Source of the DNA: Clostridia bacterium
Lineage (GTDB): Bacteria > Bacillota > Clostridia > Christensenellales > Aristaeellaceae
Assembly: GCA_017519405.1 (NCBI GenBank)
Contig: JAFWSH010000023.1
Location: forward strand, 124,001-188,000
DNA: 64,000 nucleotides
Reading direction: 5' to 3'
Shown: one piece after another, positions 1-10,812 of the stretch
Layout: each line of letters opens with the position of its first letter
Position numbering within the stretch: position 1 is the first letter of the stretch
Made by a program: the position numbers and the translations under genes
The notes under the pieces: generated by a model
Databases searched by the model: none
What the model saw: only the letters and a program-made list of their open reading frames with translations
Told to the model about the DNA's origin: nothing

Positions 1-18
1 TTGGGTGAGACGCGATGA
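1..18 (+). CDS. atpF: C-terminal tail of ATP synthase subunit b (partial)
   Basis: The first 18 bases read Leu-Gly-Glu-Thr-Arg-stop in one frame, and the TGA overlaps the ATG of the delta subunit gene as ATGA. In ATP synthase operons the gene before atpH is normally atpF, and the other genes here are coupled in the same way. The assignment rests on position and overlap only; five residues are too few to recognise the protein. Confidence 0.45.
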   Translation: MGETR

Positions 19-551
19 ACCAGATCAGCAAGGAGTATGCCGGCGCCCTCTACGCCCTGGCCCTGGAGCAGGGGAAGGACTGCCCGCGGCAGTGGGCGGA
101 GGAGCTGAAAACGGCCCTGGCCGTCCTGGAGGACAACCCCGCCTACCTGGCCCTGCTCTCCTCGCCTGAGGTGGACGGGGAGGAGCGGGCGCAGCTCCTG
201 CAGGCCGCCTTCGGGGAGAGTCTCTCCCGGGAGGTGCTGTCCTTTGCGGTGCTCATGTGCCGCCGGGGTCGGGCCCGGATGCTGCCCGACGCCATCCGCC
301 GCTTTGCGGACATGGTGGACAGCGCGGAGCGGATCAAGCACGCCCGGGTGGTGAGCGCCTTCCCCCTCACAGAGGAGGAGAAAAAGCGCCTGACGGAGAA
401 GCTGGAGGCCATGACACAGGCCACGGTGACCCTCTCCTGCCAGGTGGACCCCGGCCTCGTGGGAGGCATGCTGGTGGAAATCGACGGCCGGATCCTGGAC
501 GGCACCGTGCGCACCAGGCTGCGTGAGATAAAGGAAGTGATCGGCGGATGA
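15..551 (+). CDS. atpH: ATP synthase F1 delta subunit
   Basis: This 178-residue protein is the delta subunit (OSCP equivalent), which joins the peripheral stalk to the top of the F1 head at the cytoplasmic face of the membrane. The N-terminus ([18 protein letters not shown]) is the usual opening of the family, followed by a helical bundle. The C-terminal part contains the conserved [26 protein letters not shown] region around residues 147-168. Length is normal. Its ATG overlaps the preceding stop, and its own stop overlaps the ATG of atpA as ATGA, so translation is probably coupled along the operon. I am confident from sequence and operon position. Confidence 0.96.
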   Translation: MNQISKEYAGALYALALEQGKDCPRQWAEELKTALAVLEDNPAYLALLSSPEVDGEERAQLLQAAFGESLSREVLSFAVLMCRRGRARMLPDAIRRFADMVDSAERIKHARVVSAFPLTEEEKKRLTEKLEAMTQATVTLSCQVDPGLVGGMLVEIDGRILDGTVRTRLREIKEVIGG

Positions 552-2041
552 GCGCAAGACCCGAGGAAATCAGCGCCATTATCAAGGCGCAGATTCAGCA
601 GTATGAGAACCGCTTCGAGATGCGGGAGACCGGCACCGTGATGCAGGTGGGGGACGGCATCGCCTCCATCTACGGTATCCGCAACTGCATGGCCGGCGAG
701 CTGCTGGAGTTCGACGACGGCTCCATGGGCCTGGCCCAGAACCTGGAGGAGGAGACCGTCTCCGCCGCCCTGCTCTCCACGGGCAGCGGCATCCACGAGG
801 GCAGCACGGTGAAGCGCACCGGGCGCGTGCTCAGCGTGCCCGTGGGGAAGACCCTGCTGGGCCGGGTGGTGAACGCCCTGGGCGAGCCCATCGACGGCAA
901 GGGCCCCGTGGTGACGGACCAGAAAAAGCCCATCGAGGCCGAGGCCCCGGGCATCATCGAGCGCAAGAGCGTCTCGGTGCCCCTGCAGACGGGCATCAAG
1001 GCCATCGACTCCATGATCCCCATCGGCCGGGGCCAGCGGGAGCTCATCATCGGCGACCGCCAGACCGGCAAGAGCGAGATCGTCATCGACACCATCCTCA
1101 ACCAGAAAAACACGGGCGTGAAGTGCATCTATGTGGCCATCGGCCAGAAGCAGAGCACCGTGGCCCAGCTGGTGCGGGAGCTGAACAGCCGGGGCGCCAT
1201 GGCCTACACCATCGTGGTGAGCGCCACGGCCTCCGAGTCCGCCGCCCTGCAATATGTGGCCCCCTACGCGGGCTGCGCCATGGCGGAGTATTTCCGGGAG
1301 AAGGGGGAGGACGTGCTCATCGTCTATGACGACCTGAGCAAGCACGCGGTGGCCTACCGGGCCCTGTCCCTGCTGATCCGCCGTCCCCCGGGCCGGGAGG
1401 CCTACCCCGGCGACGTGTTCTACCTCCACTCCCGCCTGCTGGAGCGGGCGGCCTGCGTGGCGCCGGAGTACGGCGGCGGCTCCATCACCGCCCTGCCCCT
1501 CATCGAGACCCAGGCCGGCGACGTCTCCGCCTACATCCCCACCAACGTGATCTCCATCACCGACGGCCAGATCTTCCTGGAGACCGAGCTCTTCCACGCG
1601 GGCATCATGCCGGCCATCAACCCGGGCATCTCCGTGAGCCGGGTGGGCGGCTCCGCCCAGCTCAAGGGCATGAAGAAGGTGGCCGGCGAGCTGAAGCTGC
1701 TCTACAGCCAGTATCGGGAGCTGCAGGCCTTCGCCCAGTTCGGCAGCGACCTGGACGCGGACACCAAGGCCCGGCTGGCCCTGGGGGAGCGGATCGTGGA
1801 GGTCCTCAAGCAGGACCGGCAAAGCCCCGTGCGCCCCGGCTGCCAGATCGTCATCATCTACGCCGTCACCAAGGGCTACCTCAACGACCTGCCCGTGAGC
1901 CAGGTGCACGACTTTGAGCTGACCCTCTACCGCTATCTGGAGGAGTCCTGCCCCAAGCTGCTGGAGCGGCTGGAGGCGGGCTACTACGAGGAGGAGGACG
2001 TGGAGGCCATCGTGAAGGCCCTCACCTCCCTGAGGAGCTGA
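548..2041 (+). CDS. atpA: ATP synthase F1 alpha subunit
   Basis: This is the non-catalytic, nucleotide-binding alpha subunit of F1, 497 residues and so close to the family length of about 500. The Walker A motif [10 protein letters not shown] lies near residues 168-177. The Walker B region ([12 protein letters not shown]) lies near 257-268, and the [17 protein letters not shown] signature is near 357-373. The order beta-barrel, P-loop core, helical C-terminus is intact. It overlaps atpH by 4 bases and is followed 4 bases later by atpG. Nothing in the sequence looks degenerate. Confidence 0.98.
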   Translation: MSARPEEISAIIKAQIQQYENRFEMRETGTVMQVGDGIASIYGIRNCMAGELLEFDDGSMGLAQNLEEETVSAALLSTGSGIHEGSTVKRTGRVLSVPVGKTLLGRVVNALGEPIDGKGPVVTDQKKPIEAEAPGIIERKSVSVPLQTGIKAIDSMIPIGRGQRELIIGDRQTGKSEIVIDTILNQKNTGVKCIYVAIGQKQSTVAQLVRELNSRGAMAYTIVVSATASESAALQYVAPYAGCAMAEYFREKGEDVLIVYDDLSKHAVAYRALSLLIRRPPGREAYPGDVFYLHSRLLERAACVAPEYGGGSITALPLIETQAGDVSAYIPTNVISITDGQIFLETELFHAGIMPAINPGISVSRVGGSAQLKGMKKVAGELKLLYSQYRELQAFAQFGSDLDADTKARLALGERIVEVLKQDRQSPVRPGCQIVIIYAVTKGYLNDLPVSQVHDFELTLYRYLEESCPKLLERLEAGYYEEEDVEAIVKALTSLRS

Positions 2042-2045
2042 GCAC

Positions 2046-2846
2046 ATGCCGGATACCAGAAAGCTGCGGAGCCGGATCAAGTCCGTCAACTCCACCCTCC
2101 ACCTGACCCACGCCATGGAGCTGGTGGCCTCCTCCAAGATCCGCCGGGCCACCGAGCGGATGGAGGCCAGCGGCCAGCACGCGGAGGCCTTTACCGCGGC
2201 CATGGGCCTGCTGGCGGGGAGCAGCGCCTGCGCCCGGAGCCCCTGGCTCCGCCATCGGAAGGACGGGAAAACCCTGCTGGTGGTGATCGCGGGGGACCGG
2301 GGCCTGGCGGGGGGCTACAACGCCAACGTGTTCCGCTTCATGCGGGACTGGCCCGAGGCGGAGGTGATCCCCGTGGGGAAGCGCGCCTGCGAGCGGTATG
2401 CCGGGGAGCGCATCCAGGCGGAGGGCTTCACCGCCGAGGCGGCGGAGGGGATCACGAAGCGCCTGTGCGAGGCCTTCCGCAGCGGCAGCTACGCCCGGAT
2501 CGGCGTGGTCTATACCCGCTATGTCACCATCCTCTCCCAGGTGCCGGAGGTGAAGTGGCTGCTGCCCCTGACGCCGCCGGAGGAGAAGCCGCAGAGCGAC
2601 ATGATTTTCGAGCCCGGCGCCGAGCCCATCCTGGAGGCGGCCATCCCCGCCTACGTGTCCGGGGTCCTGACCGCCTGCGTCCGGGAGAGCTTCGCCTGCG
2701 AGGTCTGCGCCCGGCGCAACGCCATGGACGCCGCCGGCAAGAACGCCCGGGAGATGATCGACACCCTGCAGCTGCAGTACAACCGCGCACGCCAGGGCGC
2801 CATCACCCAGGAGATCACGGAGATCGTGGCCGGCGGGAATGTGTAA
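2046..2846 (+). CDS. atpG: ATP synthase F1 gamma subunit
   Basis: The central rotor shaft of F1. The N-terminal helix ([30 protein letters not shown]) and the C-terminal signature [40 protein letters not shown] are characteristic of the family and form the antiparallel coiled coil that turns inside the alpha3-beta3 ring. At 266 residues it is slightly shorter than the usual 280-290, with the shortening in the central globular part. GGAG just upstream, inside the 3' end of atpA, serves as ribosome binding site. It sits between atpA and atpD, the standard position. Confidence 0.96.
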   Translation: [266 protein letters not shown]

Positions 2847-4552
<1,706 letters not shown>

Positions 4553-4560
4553 CAAAACCA

Positions 4561-4617
4561 AACACCCCGCGGGGAGACGGCCGCTGCGCAGCGGTGCACT
4601 CCCCACGGGGTGTTTTT
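4561..4617 (+). terminator. Rho-independent terminator of the ATP synthase operon
   Basis: Two 16-base arms (4561-4576 and 4599-4614) pair with one mismatch, and a T run follows. A second small hairpin lies in the loop (CCGCTGCGCAGCGG). It sits directly after atpC and faces the convergent minus-strand gene that ends at 4640. Confidence 0.9.
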
Positions 4618-4639
4618 GTCTGCCGGAAATCCGGGCGGG

Positions 4640-4972
4640 TCAGTCGTCCGCCTTGTTGTCCCGGCTGATGTACTCGATGATCTCCTTGGAGTGGGCGGCG
4701 ATGCGGGTGAGCATGTACTCGCTCTCCTTGGACTTCTCGATGAGCTCGCCGTAGCCGAAGACCGCCAGGCCGCAGACCCAGCTGAAGAACAGGCCCAGCA
4801 CAAACACCGCCACCGCCAGCACCAGCCGGGTGGAGGCACCCAGGGTCACCCCCGGAATCGCGGCATCCCGCGCCATCACCAGCGCCAAGGCCAGGGCCAC
4901 AGAGATCACCGCTCCCAGGCCCGCAAGCACATAGGCCACTGCCTTCAGTTTCTTTCCGGAATGTTTGTACAT
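4640..4972 (-). CDS. Small two-helix membrane protein, unknown function
   Basis: A 110-residue protein I do not recognise. After a basic N-terminus (MYKHSGKKLK) there are two hydrophobic segments at about residues 11-34 and 48-72, which should span the membrane as a hairpin. A charged C-terminal tail of about 35 residues follows (ELIEKSKESEYMLTRIAAHS). It resembles the many small DUF4282/DUF4064-like two-helix proteins only in layout. The start has GGAGGG seven bases upstream. It has its own promoter and lies convergent to the ATP synthase operon, so it is transcribed alone. Confidence 0.7.
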   Translation of the reverse strand: MYKHSGKKLKAVAYVLAGLGAVISVALALALVMARDAAIPGVTLGASTRLVLAVAVFVLGLFFSWVCGLAVFGYGELIEKSKESEYMLTRIAAHSKEIIEYISRDNKADD

Positions 4973-5002
4973 GGTGCACCCTCCGTTCGATGTGTTACGA
5001 AA

Positions 5003-5031
5003 ATATTACATCACAACCGGCGCTTTGTCAA
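5003..5031 (-). promoter_or_regulatory. Promoter of the small membrane protein gene
   Basis: On the minus strand TTGACA (5026-5031) and TAATAT (5003-5008) are separated by 17 bases, about 30 bases upstream of the start codon at 4972. Confidence 0.7.
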
Positions 5032-5062
5032 GAGGGAAAAACCAAAAGAGCGTAAAAAAGAA

Positions 5063-5092
5063 TCCGCCGGGGGGTACGTACCCACCGGCGGA
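5063..5092 (-). terminator. Terminator downstream of the GH2 gene
   Basis: TCCGCCGG and CCGGCGGA arms enclose GGGGTACGTACCCA, which is itself self-complementary. On the minus strand the hairpin is followed by TTCTTTTTT, as expected for intrinsic termination of the gene ending at 5101. Confidence 0.85.
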
Positions 5093-5100
5093 GCGGGGCA

Positions 5101-7329
5101 TCAGGCCATCAGCTCAATCTCGCACTGGGCGCTGCGCAGGCCCTCCGCCATGGCCCGGAGGGTGAGGGTGCCGGGGGCGCCGGTGAGGCGGATCATCACG
5201 GAGGCGCTCCCCAGCCACAGGGGCACGTTGGTGCCGGTGAGGGGGCTGTGCTCCATCATGTATCCGTTGTCCACGCCGATGATCTCCCCGGGGCCGCTGA
5301 GCTCGAAGCGCACCCGCTGGGTGGCCCGGAGGCAGGGGTTGTCCGCCGCGTCGGTGACCATCACCCGGATCAGGGCGCGGTAGCCCTTTGCCTGGGGCAG
5401 GGTGAGCCGGGGCTCGGGGAAGGCCAGCACCGCGGGCTGGGCGGGGGTGGTGAGGCGGTGGACGCAGACGCACTCCTCCCCGATGTATCCCCGGGCCTCG
5501 ATGGTGCCGCTCTGCCAGGGCACAAAGCCGGTGGTGAGACCCCGGTTGGGCCTGGGGAGGGGAAGGCAGCGGCCTCCCACCCGGATCTCCACCCGCTCAC
5601 AGTTGGTGGCCACGGCGCAGGGCAGGACGCCCTGGTGCAGCATGGGGAAGTCCCACAGGGGGAGGTAGGGCGGGGTGGCCCACTGGCTGCGGGTGTACTC
5701 GTCCCCCAGGGCGCTGTCCATGATGCCCAGGCGGATCATGGGGGTCCGGGACCAGCAGGCCCGGGTGACCCACCAGGAGAAGCGGGGCTCCCCGTCGGAC
5801 CGGGCCAGGGAGCCCGTCCAGCCCTTGCAGGGCCAGCCCCGGCTCTCCCCCAGGTAGTCATAGCCCGCCCAGATGAAGCTCCCCGCCACATAGGGGAGGG
5901 GCTCGGCAAAGACGATGGGGCGGATGTCGGACCAGTTCCGGGGATCCTCCGCCCCCGGCAGGAACCAGGGGTGTACGGCGGAGCCCACCAGGGGCATCTC
6001 CGGCAGGACCCGGTGGAGCTCCTCATAGAGGGGCTCGCAGTCGTTGAGGCACATGACGTCCACCAGGGCGGCGATGGCCTTCAGCTTCTCCAGCCTCTCC
6101 GCCTGGGCCTGGGGCGTGTCCGCCGCCATGGGCATCAGGCAGCAGGTGACGGGGCGGGTGGGATCCATGGCCCGGGTCTCCCCGGCCAGCATGGAGAGGA
6201 TGGACAGCATCTCCGGCTCCCCCTGCCCCTCCACCTCGTTGCCCACGGACCAGAGCACCACGCTGGGGCGGTTCCGGTCCCGCTCCACCATGGCCCGGAG
6301 ATCCTGGAGCCAGTCCTTGGGGAAATAGCGGCGGTAGTGGCCGCTCTGCCACTTGTCGAAGCCCTCCTCCAGCACATAGAAGCCCAGCTCGTCGCACAGG
6401 TCCATGAACTCCGCGGAGAACATGTGGTGGGCGGGGTGCAGGGCGTTGACCCCGATCTCCTTCAGGGCCCGGAGGCGGGGGAGCCAGTTCTCCCGGGTGA
6501 CGGCGATGCCGGCGCAGGAGACGTCCTGGTGGAGGCACACGCCGTGGAGCGGCACCCGCTCCCCGTTCACCAGGAAGCCCGCGTGGGTGAAGCGGGTCTC
6601 CCGCAGGCCCAGGCGCAGGCTCACCTGGTCGGAGCCGTCCGCCAGGGCGATGTCCAGGGGACACAACACCGGGTGCTCCGCCGTCCACAGGGGCGGGTCG
6701 GGGACCTTCAGCCGCACGCTCCGGCGGCCCTCCCCCCGGAGATGGCGCCCGTCGGGCAGGGACAGGCTGAACACACAGTCGGCGTCCAGGCCTGTGTCCA
6801 CCTCCAGGGTCACCACCCCGGGCATGTGGTGCTGGATCACCCGGATCCGGGTCTCATCCAGCCACAGGTCCGGCACGTCCAGCAGGCGGACGGTGCGGTA
6901 CAGCCCCGCCCCGGCATACCAGCGGTCCGCCGGCTCCCCGGTGCAGTCCACCCGGAGCAGCAGCTCGTTGGGGCCGTCCCTCAGCTGATCGGTGAGGGCG
7001 TAGCGGAAGGGGGTGCAGCCGCTGTGGTGGCGGCCCAGCTTCTCCCCGTTCAGGTAGACGGTGACATACTCGCTGACCCCGTCGAAGCACAGGAAAAGCT
7101 GCCGCCCCGGGGTGCGGCTGTGGAGACGGATCTGCTGGCGATACCAGCCCACCCGCCGCCGTTCCAGGAAACCCTGGGAGGGATCCCCCGCCGGGTCCGG
7201 CACGGACTTCACGGCCCAGTCGTGGGGCAGCTCCACCGCCTGCCAGCTGCGGTCGTCAGGCCGCTCCAGGGAGCCGGCGGTGAGGGCAAACTGCCAGCCG
7301 TCCATCAGGACGCTCTCGGTGCGTGACAT
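5101..7329 (-). CDS. Glycoside hydrolase family 2 protein (beta-galactosidase/glucuronidase-like), nucleophile position doubtful
   Basis: A 742-residue GH2 protein without signal peptide, so probably cytoplasmic and acting on imported oligosaccharides. Order: sugar-binding jelly roll (about 10-160, ending WYAGAGLYRTVRL), Ig-like domain (165-255), TIM barrel (260-540) and C-terminal Ig-like domains ending in the GPGEIIGVDNG motif. The acid/base region SVGNEVEG is intact with Glu365. The barrel end VAGSFIWAGYDYLGES is also typical. At the expected nucleophile motif, usually GSE, this protein reads LVGSAVHPW with Ala451; Glu476 in IVFAEPLPY is the nearest alternative. The gene starts 26 bases after rarA and has GGAGG before its ATG, so it is probably co-transcribed with it. 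Substrate cannot be told. Confidence 0.88.
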   Translation of the reverse strand: MSRTESVLMDGWQFALTAGSLERPDDRSWQAVELPHDWAVKSVPDPAGDPSQGFLERRRVGWYRQQIRLHSRTPGRQLFLCFDGVSEYVTVYLNGEKLGRHHSGCTPFRYALTDQLRDGPNELLLRVDCTGEPADRWYAGAGLYRTVRLLDVPDLWLDETRIRVIQHHMPGVVTLEVDTGLDADCVFSLSLPDGRHLRGEGRRSVRLKVPDPPLWTAEHPVLCPLDIALADGSDQVSLRLGLRETRFTHAGFLVNGERVPLHGVCLHQDVSCAGIAVTRENWLPRLRALKEIGVNALHPAHHMFSAEFMDLCDELGFYVLEEGFDKWQSGHYRRYFPKDWLQDLRAMVERDRNRPSVVLWSVGNEVEGQGEPEMLSILSMLAGETRAMDPTRPVTCCLMPMAADTPQAQAERLEKLKAIAALVDVMCLNDCEPLYEELHRVLPEMPLVGSAVHPWFLPGAEDPRNWSDIRPIVFAEPLPYVAGSFIWAGYDYLGESRGWPCKGWTGSLARSDGEPRFSWWVTRACWSRTPMIRLGIMDSALGDEYTRSQWATPPYLPLWDFPMLHQGVLPCAVATNCERVEIRVGGRCLPLPRPNRGLTTGFVPWQSGTIEARGYIGEECVCVHRLTTPAQPAVLAFPEPRLTLPQAKGYRALIRVMVTDAADNPCLRATQRVRFELSGPGEIIGVDNGYMMEHSPLTGTNVPLWLGSASVMIRLTGAPGTLTLRAMAEGLRSAQCEIELMA

Positions 7330-7355
7330 GGTGCGCCTCCTGCTTCAGCAATGGA

Positions 7356-8699
7356 TTATTCCGGCTGTCCGGGGGTTTCCGGGGACTGGGCCTTCCAGCG
7401 GAGGATGGCCTCCAGGCGGTCCTTCACGGCGGCCTCCTGCCCCTGGTCCGTGGGCCGGTAGTAGCGGCGGCCCGCCAGGCTGTCCGGCAGGCACACCATG
7501 CGGGTGAGCTTCTCCGCCGTGTCGTGGGCGTACTGGTAGCCCTCCCCGTAGCCCACCTCCTGCATCAGCCGGGTAGGGGCGTTGCGGATCTGCAGGGGGA
7601 CGGGCTCCGCCGGCAGGTCCCGCACGTCCCGCTTGGCCTGTTCACAGGCCACGTAGAGGGCGTTGGACTTGGGGGCCATGGCCAGGTAGACCACGGCGTG
7701 GGTGAGGTGGACGTCGCACTCCGGCATGCCCAGGTAGTGGCAGGCCTGGTAGACGCTCACCGCCATGGGCAGGGCCTGGGGGTCCGCCAGCCCCACGTCC
7801 TCCGAGGCGAAGCGCACCAGCCGCCGGGCGATGTAGAGCGGCTCCTCCCCGCCGTCCAGCATCCGGCAGAGCCAGTACACCGCCGCGTCCGGGTCGGAGT
7901 TGCGCATGGACTTGTGCAGGGCGGAGATCAGGTTGTAGTGCTCCTCTCCGTTCTTGTCGTAGAGGAGGGAGCGGCGGTTCATGCTGTCGGAGAGCACCTG
8001 GTCGGTGACCCGGGTGCGGCCGGCCTCGTCCACCTCCCCGTTGAGCACCGCCATCTCCAGGGTGTTCAGGGCGGTGCGGGCGTCCCCGGCGGCGAAGCGG
8101 GCGATGCTCCGGAGCTGCTCCTCCGTGGTCTCCACCGCCTGGCCGCCGAAGCCCCGGGGGCTGGTGAGGGCGAAGCGGAGCAGGGCGTACAGGTCCTCCT
8201 CCGACAGGGGCTTGAGGATGAACACCTTGCAGCGGGACAGCAGGGCGGCGTTGATCTCGAAGGAGGGGTTTTCCGTGGTGGCGCCGATGAGGATGATGCT
8301 CCCCCGCTCCACCCAGGGCAGGAAGGCGTCCTGCTGGGCCTTGTTGAAGCGGTGGATCTCGTCGGCGAAGAGGATGGTGCGCATCCCCGCCCGCCGGTTC
8401 TCCTCCGCCCGGGCCATGACCTCCTTGACCTCCTTGATCCCGCTGGTGACGGCGCTGAACTCCACAAACTCCGCCCGGGTCCGCCGGGCGATCAGCCGCG
8501 CCAGGGTGGTCTTGCCCACCCCCGGCGGGCCCCAGAAGATCATGGAGGTGATCTGGTCCCGCTCCATCAGCAGCCGCAGGGGCTTTCCCGGCCCCACCAG
8601 GTGCTGCTGCCCCACATACTCCTCCAGGCTTTCGGGCCGCAGCCGGCTGGCCAGGGGGGCCGTCTCCCGCCGGTCGTCAAAGAGGTTCAGCTGTTCCAT
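7356..8699 (-). CDS. rarA: Replication-associated recombination protein A (AAA+ ATPase)
   Basis: RarA/MgsA is a clamp-loader-like AAA+ ATPase acting at stalled replication forks. The sequence opens with MEQLNLFDD, then LASRLRPESLEEYVGQQHLVG. Walker A is GPPGVGKTTLA near residues 50-60, Walker B is ILFADEIHRFNKAQQDAFLP, and sensor 1 is LIGATTENPSFEINAALLSRC. The C-terminal half has the conserved SEDVGLADPQAL and MPECDVHLTHAVVYLAMAPKSN segments. I place the start at 8699, where AAAGGAG lies 7 bases upstream; a longer open frame to 8738 would begin upstream of the likely transcription start. 447 residues is typical. Confidence 0.95.
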   Translation of the reverse strand: MEQLNLFDDRRETAPLASRLRPESLEEYVGQQHLVGPGKPLRLLMERDQITSMIFWGPPGVGKTTLARLIARRTRAEFVEFSAVTSGIKEVKEVMARAEENRRAGMRTILFADEIHRFNKAQQDAFLPWVERGSIILIGATTENPSFEINAALLSRCKVFILKPLSEEDLYALLRFALTSPRGFGGQAVETTEEQLRSIARFAAGDARTALNTLEMAVLNGEVDEAGRTRVTDQVLSDSMNRRSLLYDKNGEEHYNLISALHKSMRNSDPDAAVYWLCRMLDGGEEPLYIARRLVRFASEDVGLADPQALPMAVSVYQACHYLGMPECDVHLTHAVVYLAMAPKSNALYVACEQAKRDVRDLPAEPVPLQIRNAPTRLMQEVGYGEGYQYAHDTAEKLTRMVCLPDSLAGRRYYRPTDQGQEAAVKDRLEAILRWKAQSPETPGQPE

Positions 8700-8736
8700 C
8701 GCCGCGCTCCTTTGCTGTATCGACATCGATGTCATC

Positions 8737-8764
8737 ATTGTAAACCTTTTTGCGGAAAAGGCAA
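8737..8764 (-). promoter_or_regulatory. Promoter of rarA (and GH2 gene)
   Basis: Minus strand TTGCCT (8759-8764) and TACAAT (8737-8742) with a 16-base spacer, about 40 bases upstream of the rarA start. Confidence 0.6.
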
Positions 8765-8796
8765 GGGCTGCGGGGGGAAAATCGGGGGCAAGAAAA

Positions 8797-8816
8797 AAGC
8801 AGGGCGAACCCTGCTT
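8797..8816 (-). terminator. Terminator of the oligopeptide transporter operon
   Basis: AAGCAGGG-TTCG-CCCTGCTT followed by TTTTCTT on the minus strand. It begins at the oppF stop codon. The UUCG-type tetraloop and perfect 8-bp stem make it convincing. Confidence 0.9.
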
Positions 8817-9802
8817 CAGCCTTTGACGTGACAGGCCAGGAAGTGGCCGGGGCTGACCTCCCGCATCTCCGGCATGGTCTCGGCGCAGGCGCCGGTGCAG
8901 TAGCGGCAGCGGGACCGGAAGGGACAGCCGGGGGGCGGGTCGATGGGGGCCGGCACGTCCCCCTGGAGCACAATGCGCTGGGAGGCGGCGGCCACATCCG
9001 GGTCCGCGATGGGCACGGCGGACATGAGCGCCTGGGTGTAGGGGTGGAGGTTGTGGGTGTAGAGCTCCCGCATATCCGCCATCTCCACCAGGTGGCCCAG
9101 GTACATGACCCCCACCCGGTGGGAGATGTGGCTCACCATGGACAGGTCGTGGCTGATGAAGAGGTAGGTGATGCCCAGCTTCTCCTGCAGCTCCTCCAGC
9201 ATGTTGATCACCTGGGCCTGGATGGACACGTCCAGGGCGGAGATGGGCTCGTCGCAGACGATGAACTCCGGCCGGGTGGCCAGGGCCCGGGCGATGCCGA
9301 TGCGCTGGCGCTGGCCGCCGGAAAACTCGTGGGGGTAGCGGCTCAGGTGGTCGCTCTTCAGGCCCACCTGGCTGATGAGCTCCCGCACCCGCTCCCGGAT
9401 CTCCGCCTCCGGGAAGCCCTGCAGGCGCATGGGCTCGCCGATGATGGAGGACACGGTCATCCGGGGGTTCAGGGAGGCGTAGGGGTCCTGGAAAATCATC
9501 TGCATCCGCCGGCGGTAGGGGAGAACCTCCCGCTCCGCCAGGGGGGCGATGTCGGTGCCGTCGAAGAGGATCTCCCCGGCGGTGGGCTTGTAGAGGCGCA
9601 CCAGGGTGCGGCCCACGGTGGTCTTGCCGCAGCCGCTCTCCCCCACCAGGCCGAAGGTCTCCCCCGCCAGCAGGGAGAAGCTGACGCCGTCCACCGCCTT
9701 CAGGACGCTGTGCTTCCGGGAGAGGAGGCCGTGGTTCACGGGGAAGTGCATCTGCAGGTCCCGGACCTCCATCAGCACGCGGCTGCGCTTTTGCTCAGTC
9801 AT
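8816..9802 (-). CDS. Oligopeptide ABC transporter ATP-binding protein OppF/DppF
   Basis: A 328-residue ATPase of the peptide (PepT/Opp) class. It has Walker [13 protein letters not shown] near residues 58-69, the ABC signature [15 protein letters not shown], and Walker [18 protein letters not shown]. The C-terminal oligopeptide-ABC region contains the Cys cluster [21 protein letters not shown], typical of these subunits, where such cysteines have been reported to hold an Fe-S cluster in some homologues. The start overlaps the end of oppD by 8 bases with GGGGAGGG upstream. It pairs with the neighbouring oppD-like ATPase to power import through the two permeases. Confidence 0.93.
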   Translation of the reverse strand: MTEQKRSRVLMEVRDLQMHFPVNHGLLSRKHSVLKAVDGVSFSLLAGETFGLVGESGCGKTTVGRTLVRLYKPTAGEILFDGTDIAPLAEREVLPYRRRMQMIFQDPYASLNPRMTVSSIIGEPMRLQGFPEAEIRERVRELISQVGLKSDHLSRYPHEFSGGQRQRIGIARALATRPEFIVCDEPISALDVSIQAQVINMLEELQEKLGITYLFISHDLSMVSHISHRVGVMYLGHLVEMADMRELYTHNLHPYTQALMSAVPIADPDVAAASQRIVLQGDVPAPIDPPPGCPFRSRCRYCTGACAETMPEMREVSPGHFLACHVKG

Positions 9803-10799
9803 GCTGCAGCCCTCCCCTCTCCACTTTGGGGGCCTTGGGGTGCATGAGGTGGCAGTGGACCAGGTGGCCGTCCCCCAGGTCGGTGGGCGGGGCCATGTAC
9901 CGGCGGCACACCGGCATGCAGTACTGGCAGCGGGGGGCGAAGGGACAGCCCTCCGGCGGCTTGAGCATGTCCGGCGGGGTGCCCCGGATGGGCACCAGCT
10001 TCTCGTGGCTGTCGTGGTGGATCCTGGGGATGGAGTTCAGCAGGCCCCAGGTGTAGGGGTGCCGGGCCCGGTAGAAGATGTCCCGGACGCTGCCCTCCTC
10101 GCAGATGACGCCGCCGTACATCACCAGGATGCGGCTGCACATGCTGGCGATGACCCCCAGGTCGTGGGTGATCATCACCACGGAGGTGTTCATCTCCCGC
10201 TTCAGGTTCTCCAGCAGCTCCAGGATCTGGGCCTGGATGGTGACGTCCAGGGCGGTGGTGGGCTCGTCGGCGATGACCATCTTGGGGGAGCAGGCGATGG
10301 CGATGGCGATCATAACCCGCTGGCGCATGCCGCCGGAGAACTCGTGGGGATACTGGCGCAGGCGCTGCTCCGGGTTGGGGATCTCCACCTGGTGCAACAG
10401 CTCCAGGGCCCGGAGGCGTGCCCGCTCCCGGCTCATGCCCAGGTGGATCCGCAGGGGCTCCACCATCTGGTTTTCCACGGTGAACAGCGGGTTGAGGGAG
10501 GTCATGGGGTCCTGGAAAATCATGCCGATTTCCTTGCCGTGGAGGGACCGCAGCTCCCGGGGGGACATCTGGCTCAGCTCCCGGCCGTCGAAGCGGATGC
10601 TGTCCGCCTTTACCTCCGCATACTGGGGCAGCAGCCCCATCACCGACAGCATGGTGACGCTCTTGCCGGAGCCGGATTCCCCCACAATGCCGATGAACTC
10701 GCCCTTGTCCACATGGAAAGAGATGCCCCGCACCGCCTGCACCGTGCCCACGCCGATGTGGAAGGTGGTCCGCAGGCCGCTGACTTCAAGAAGCGCCAC
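9795..10799 (-). CDS. Oligopeptide ABC transporter ATP-binding protein OppD/DppD
   Basis: A 334-residue peptide-transporter ATPase. Walker [13 protein letters not shown] is near residues 39-50, the signature [16 protein letters not shown] near 160, and Walker [17 protein letters not shown] follows. The C-terminal segment [17 protein letters not shown] is the OppD-type cysteine cluster. It starts with GTG, supported by GGAGGGG about 7 bases upstream and the typical [13 protein letters not shown] opening. It lies 13 bases after the permease gene. The substrate may be di-, oligo- or other peptides; sequence alone does not decide. Confidence 0.93.
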   Translation of the reverse strand: MALLEVSGLRTTFHIGVGTVQAVRGISFHVDKGEFIGIVGESGSGKSVTMLSVMGLLPQYAEVKADSIRFDGRELSQMSPRELRSLHGKEIGMIFQDPMTSLNPLFTVENQMVEPLRIHLGMSRERARLRALELLHQVEIPNPEQRLRQYPHEFSGGMRQRVMIAIAIACSPKMVIADEPTTALDVTIQAQILELLENLKREMNTSVVMITHDLGVIASMCSRILVMYGGVICEEGSVRDIFYRARHPYTWGLLNSIPRIHHDSHEKLVPIRGTPPDMLKPPEGCPFAPRCQYCMPVCRRYMAPPTDLGDGHLVHCHLMHPKAPKVERGGLQHD

Positions 10800-10812
10800 A
10801 GAACCCCTCCTC

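Noticed and set aside
143..2203. Long antisense open frame over the ATP synthase genes
   Set aside because: High GC keeps the reverse frames open. The translation is low-complexity (His/Gly/Leu/Val rich), has no ribosome site and lies opposite clear atpH/atpA.
4553..4640. Possible frame-shifted remainder of atpC
   Set aside because: The terminator begins within about ten bases of the stop, and no frame gives helical epsilon-like sequence.
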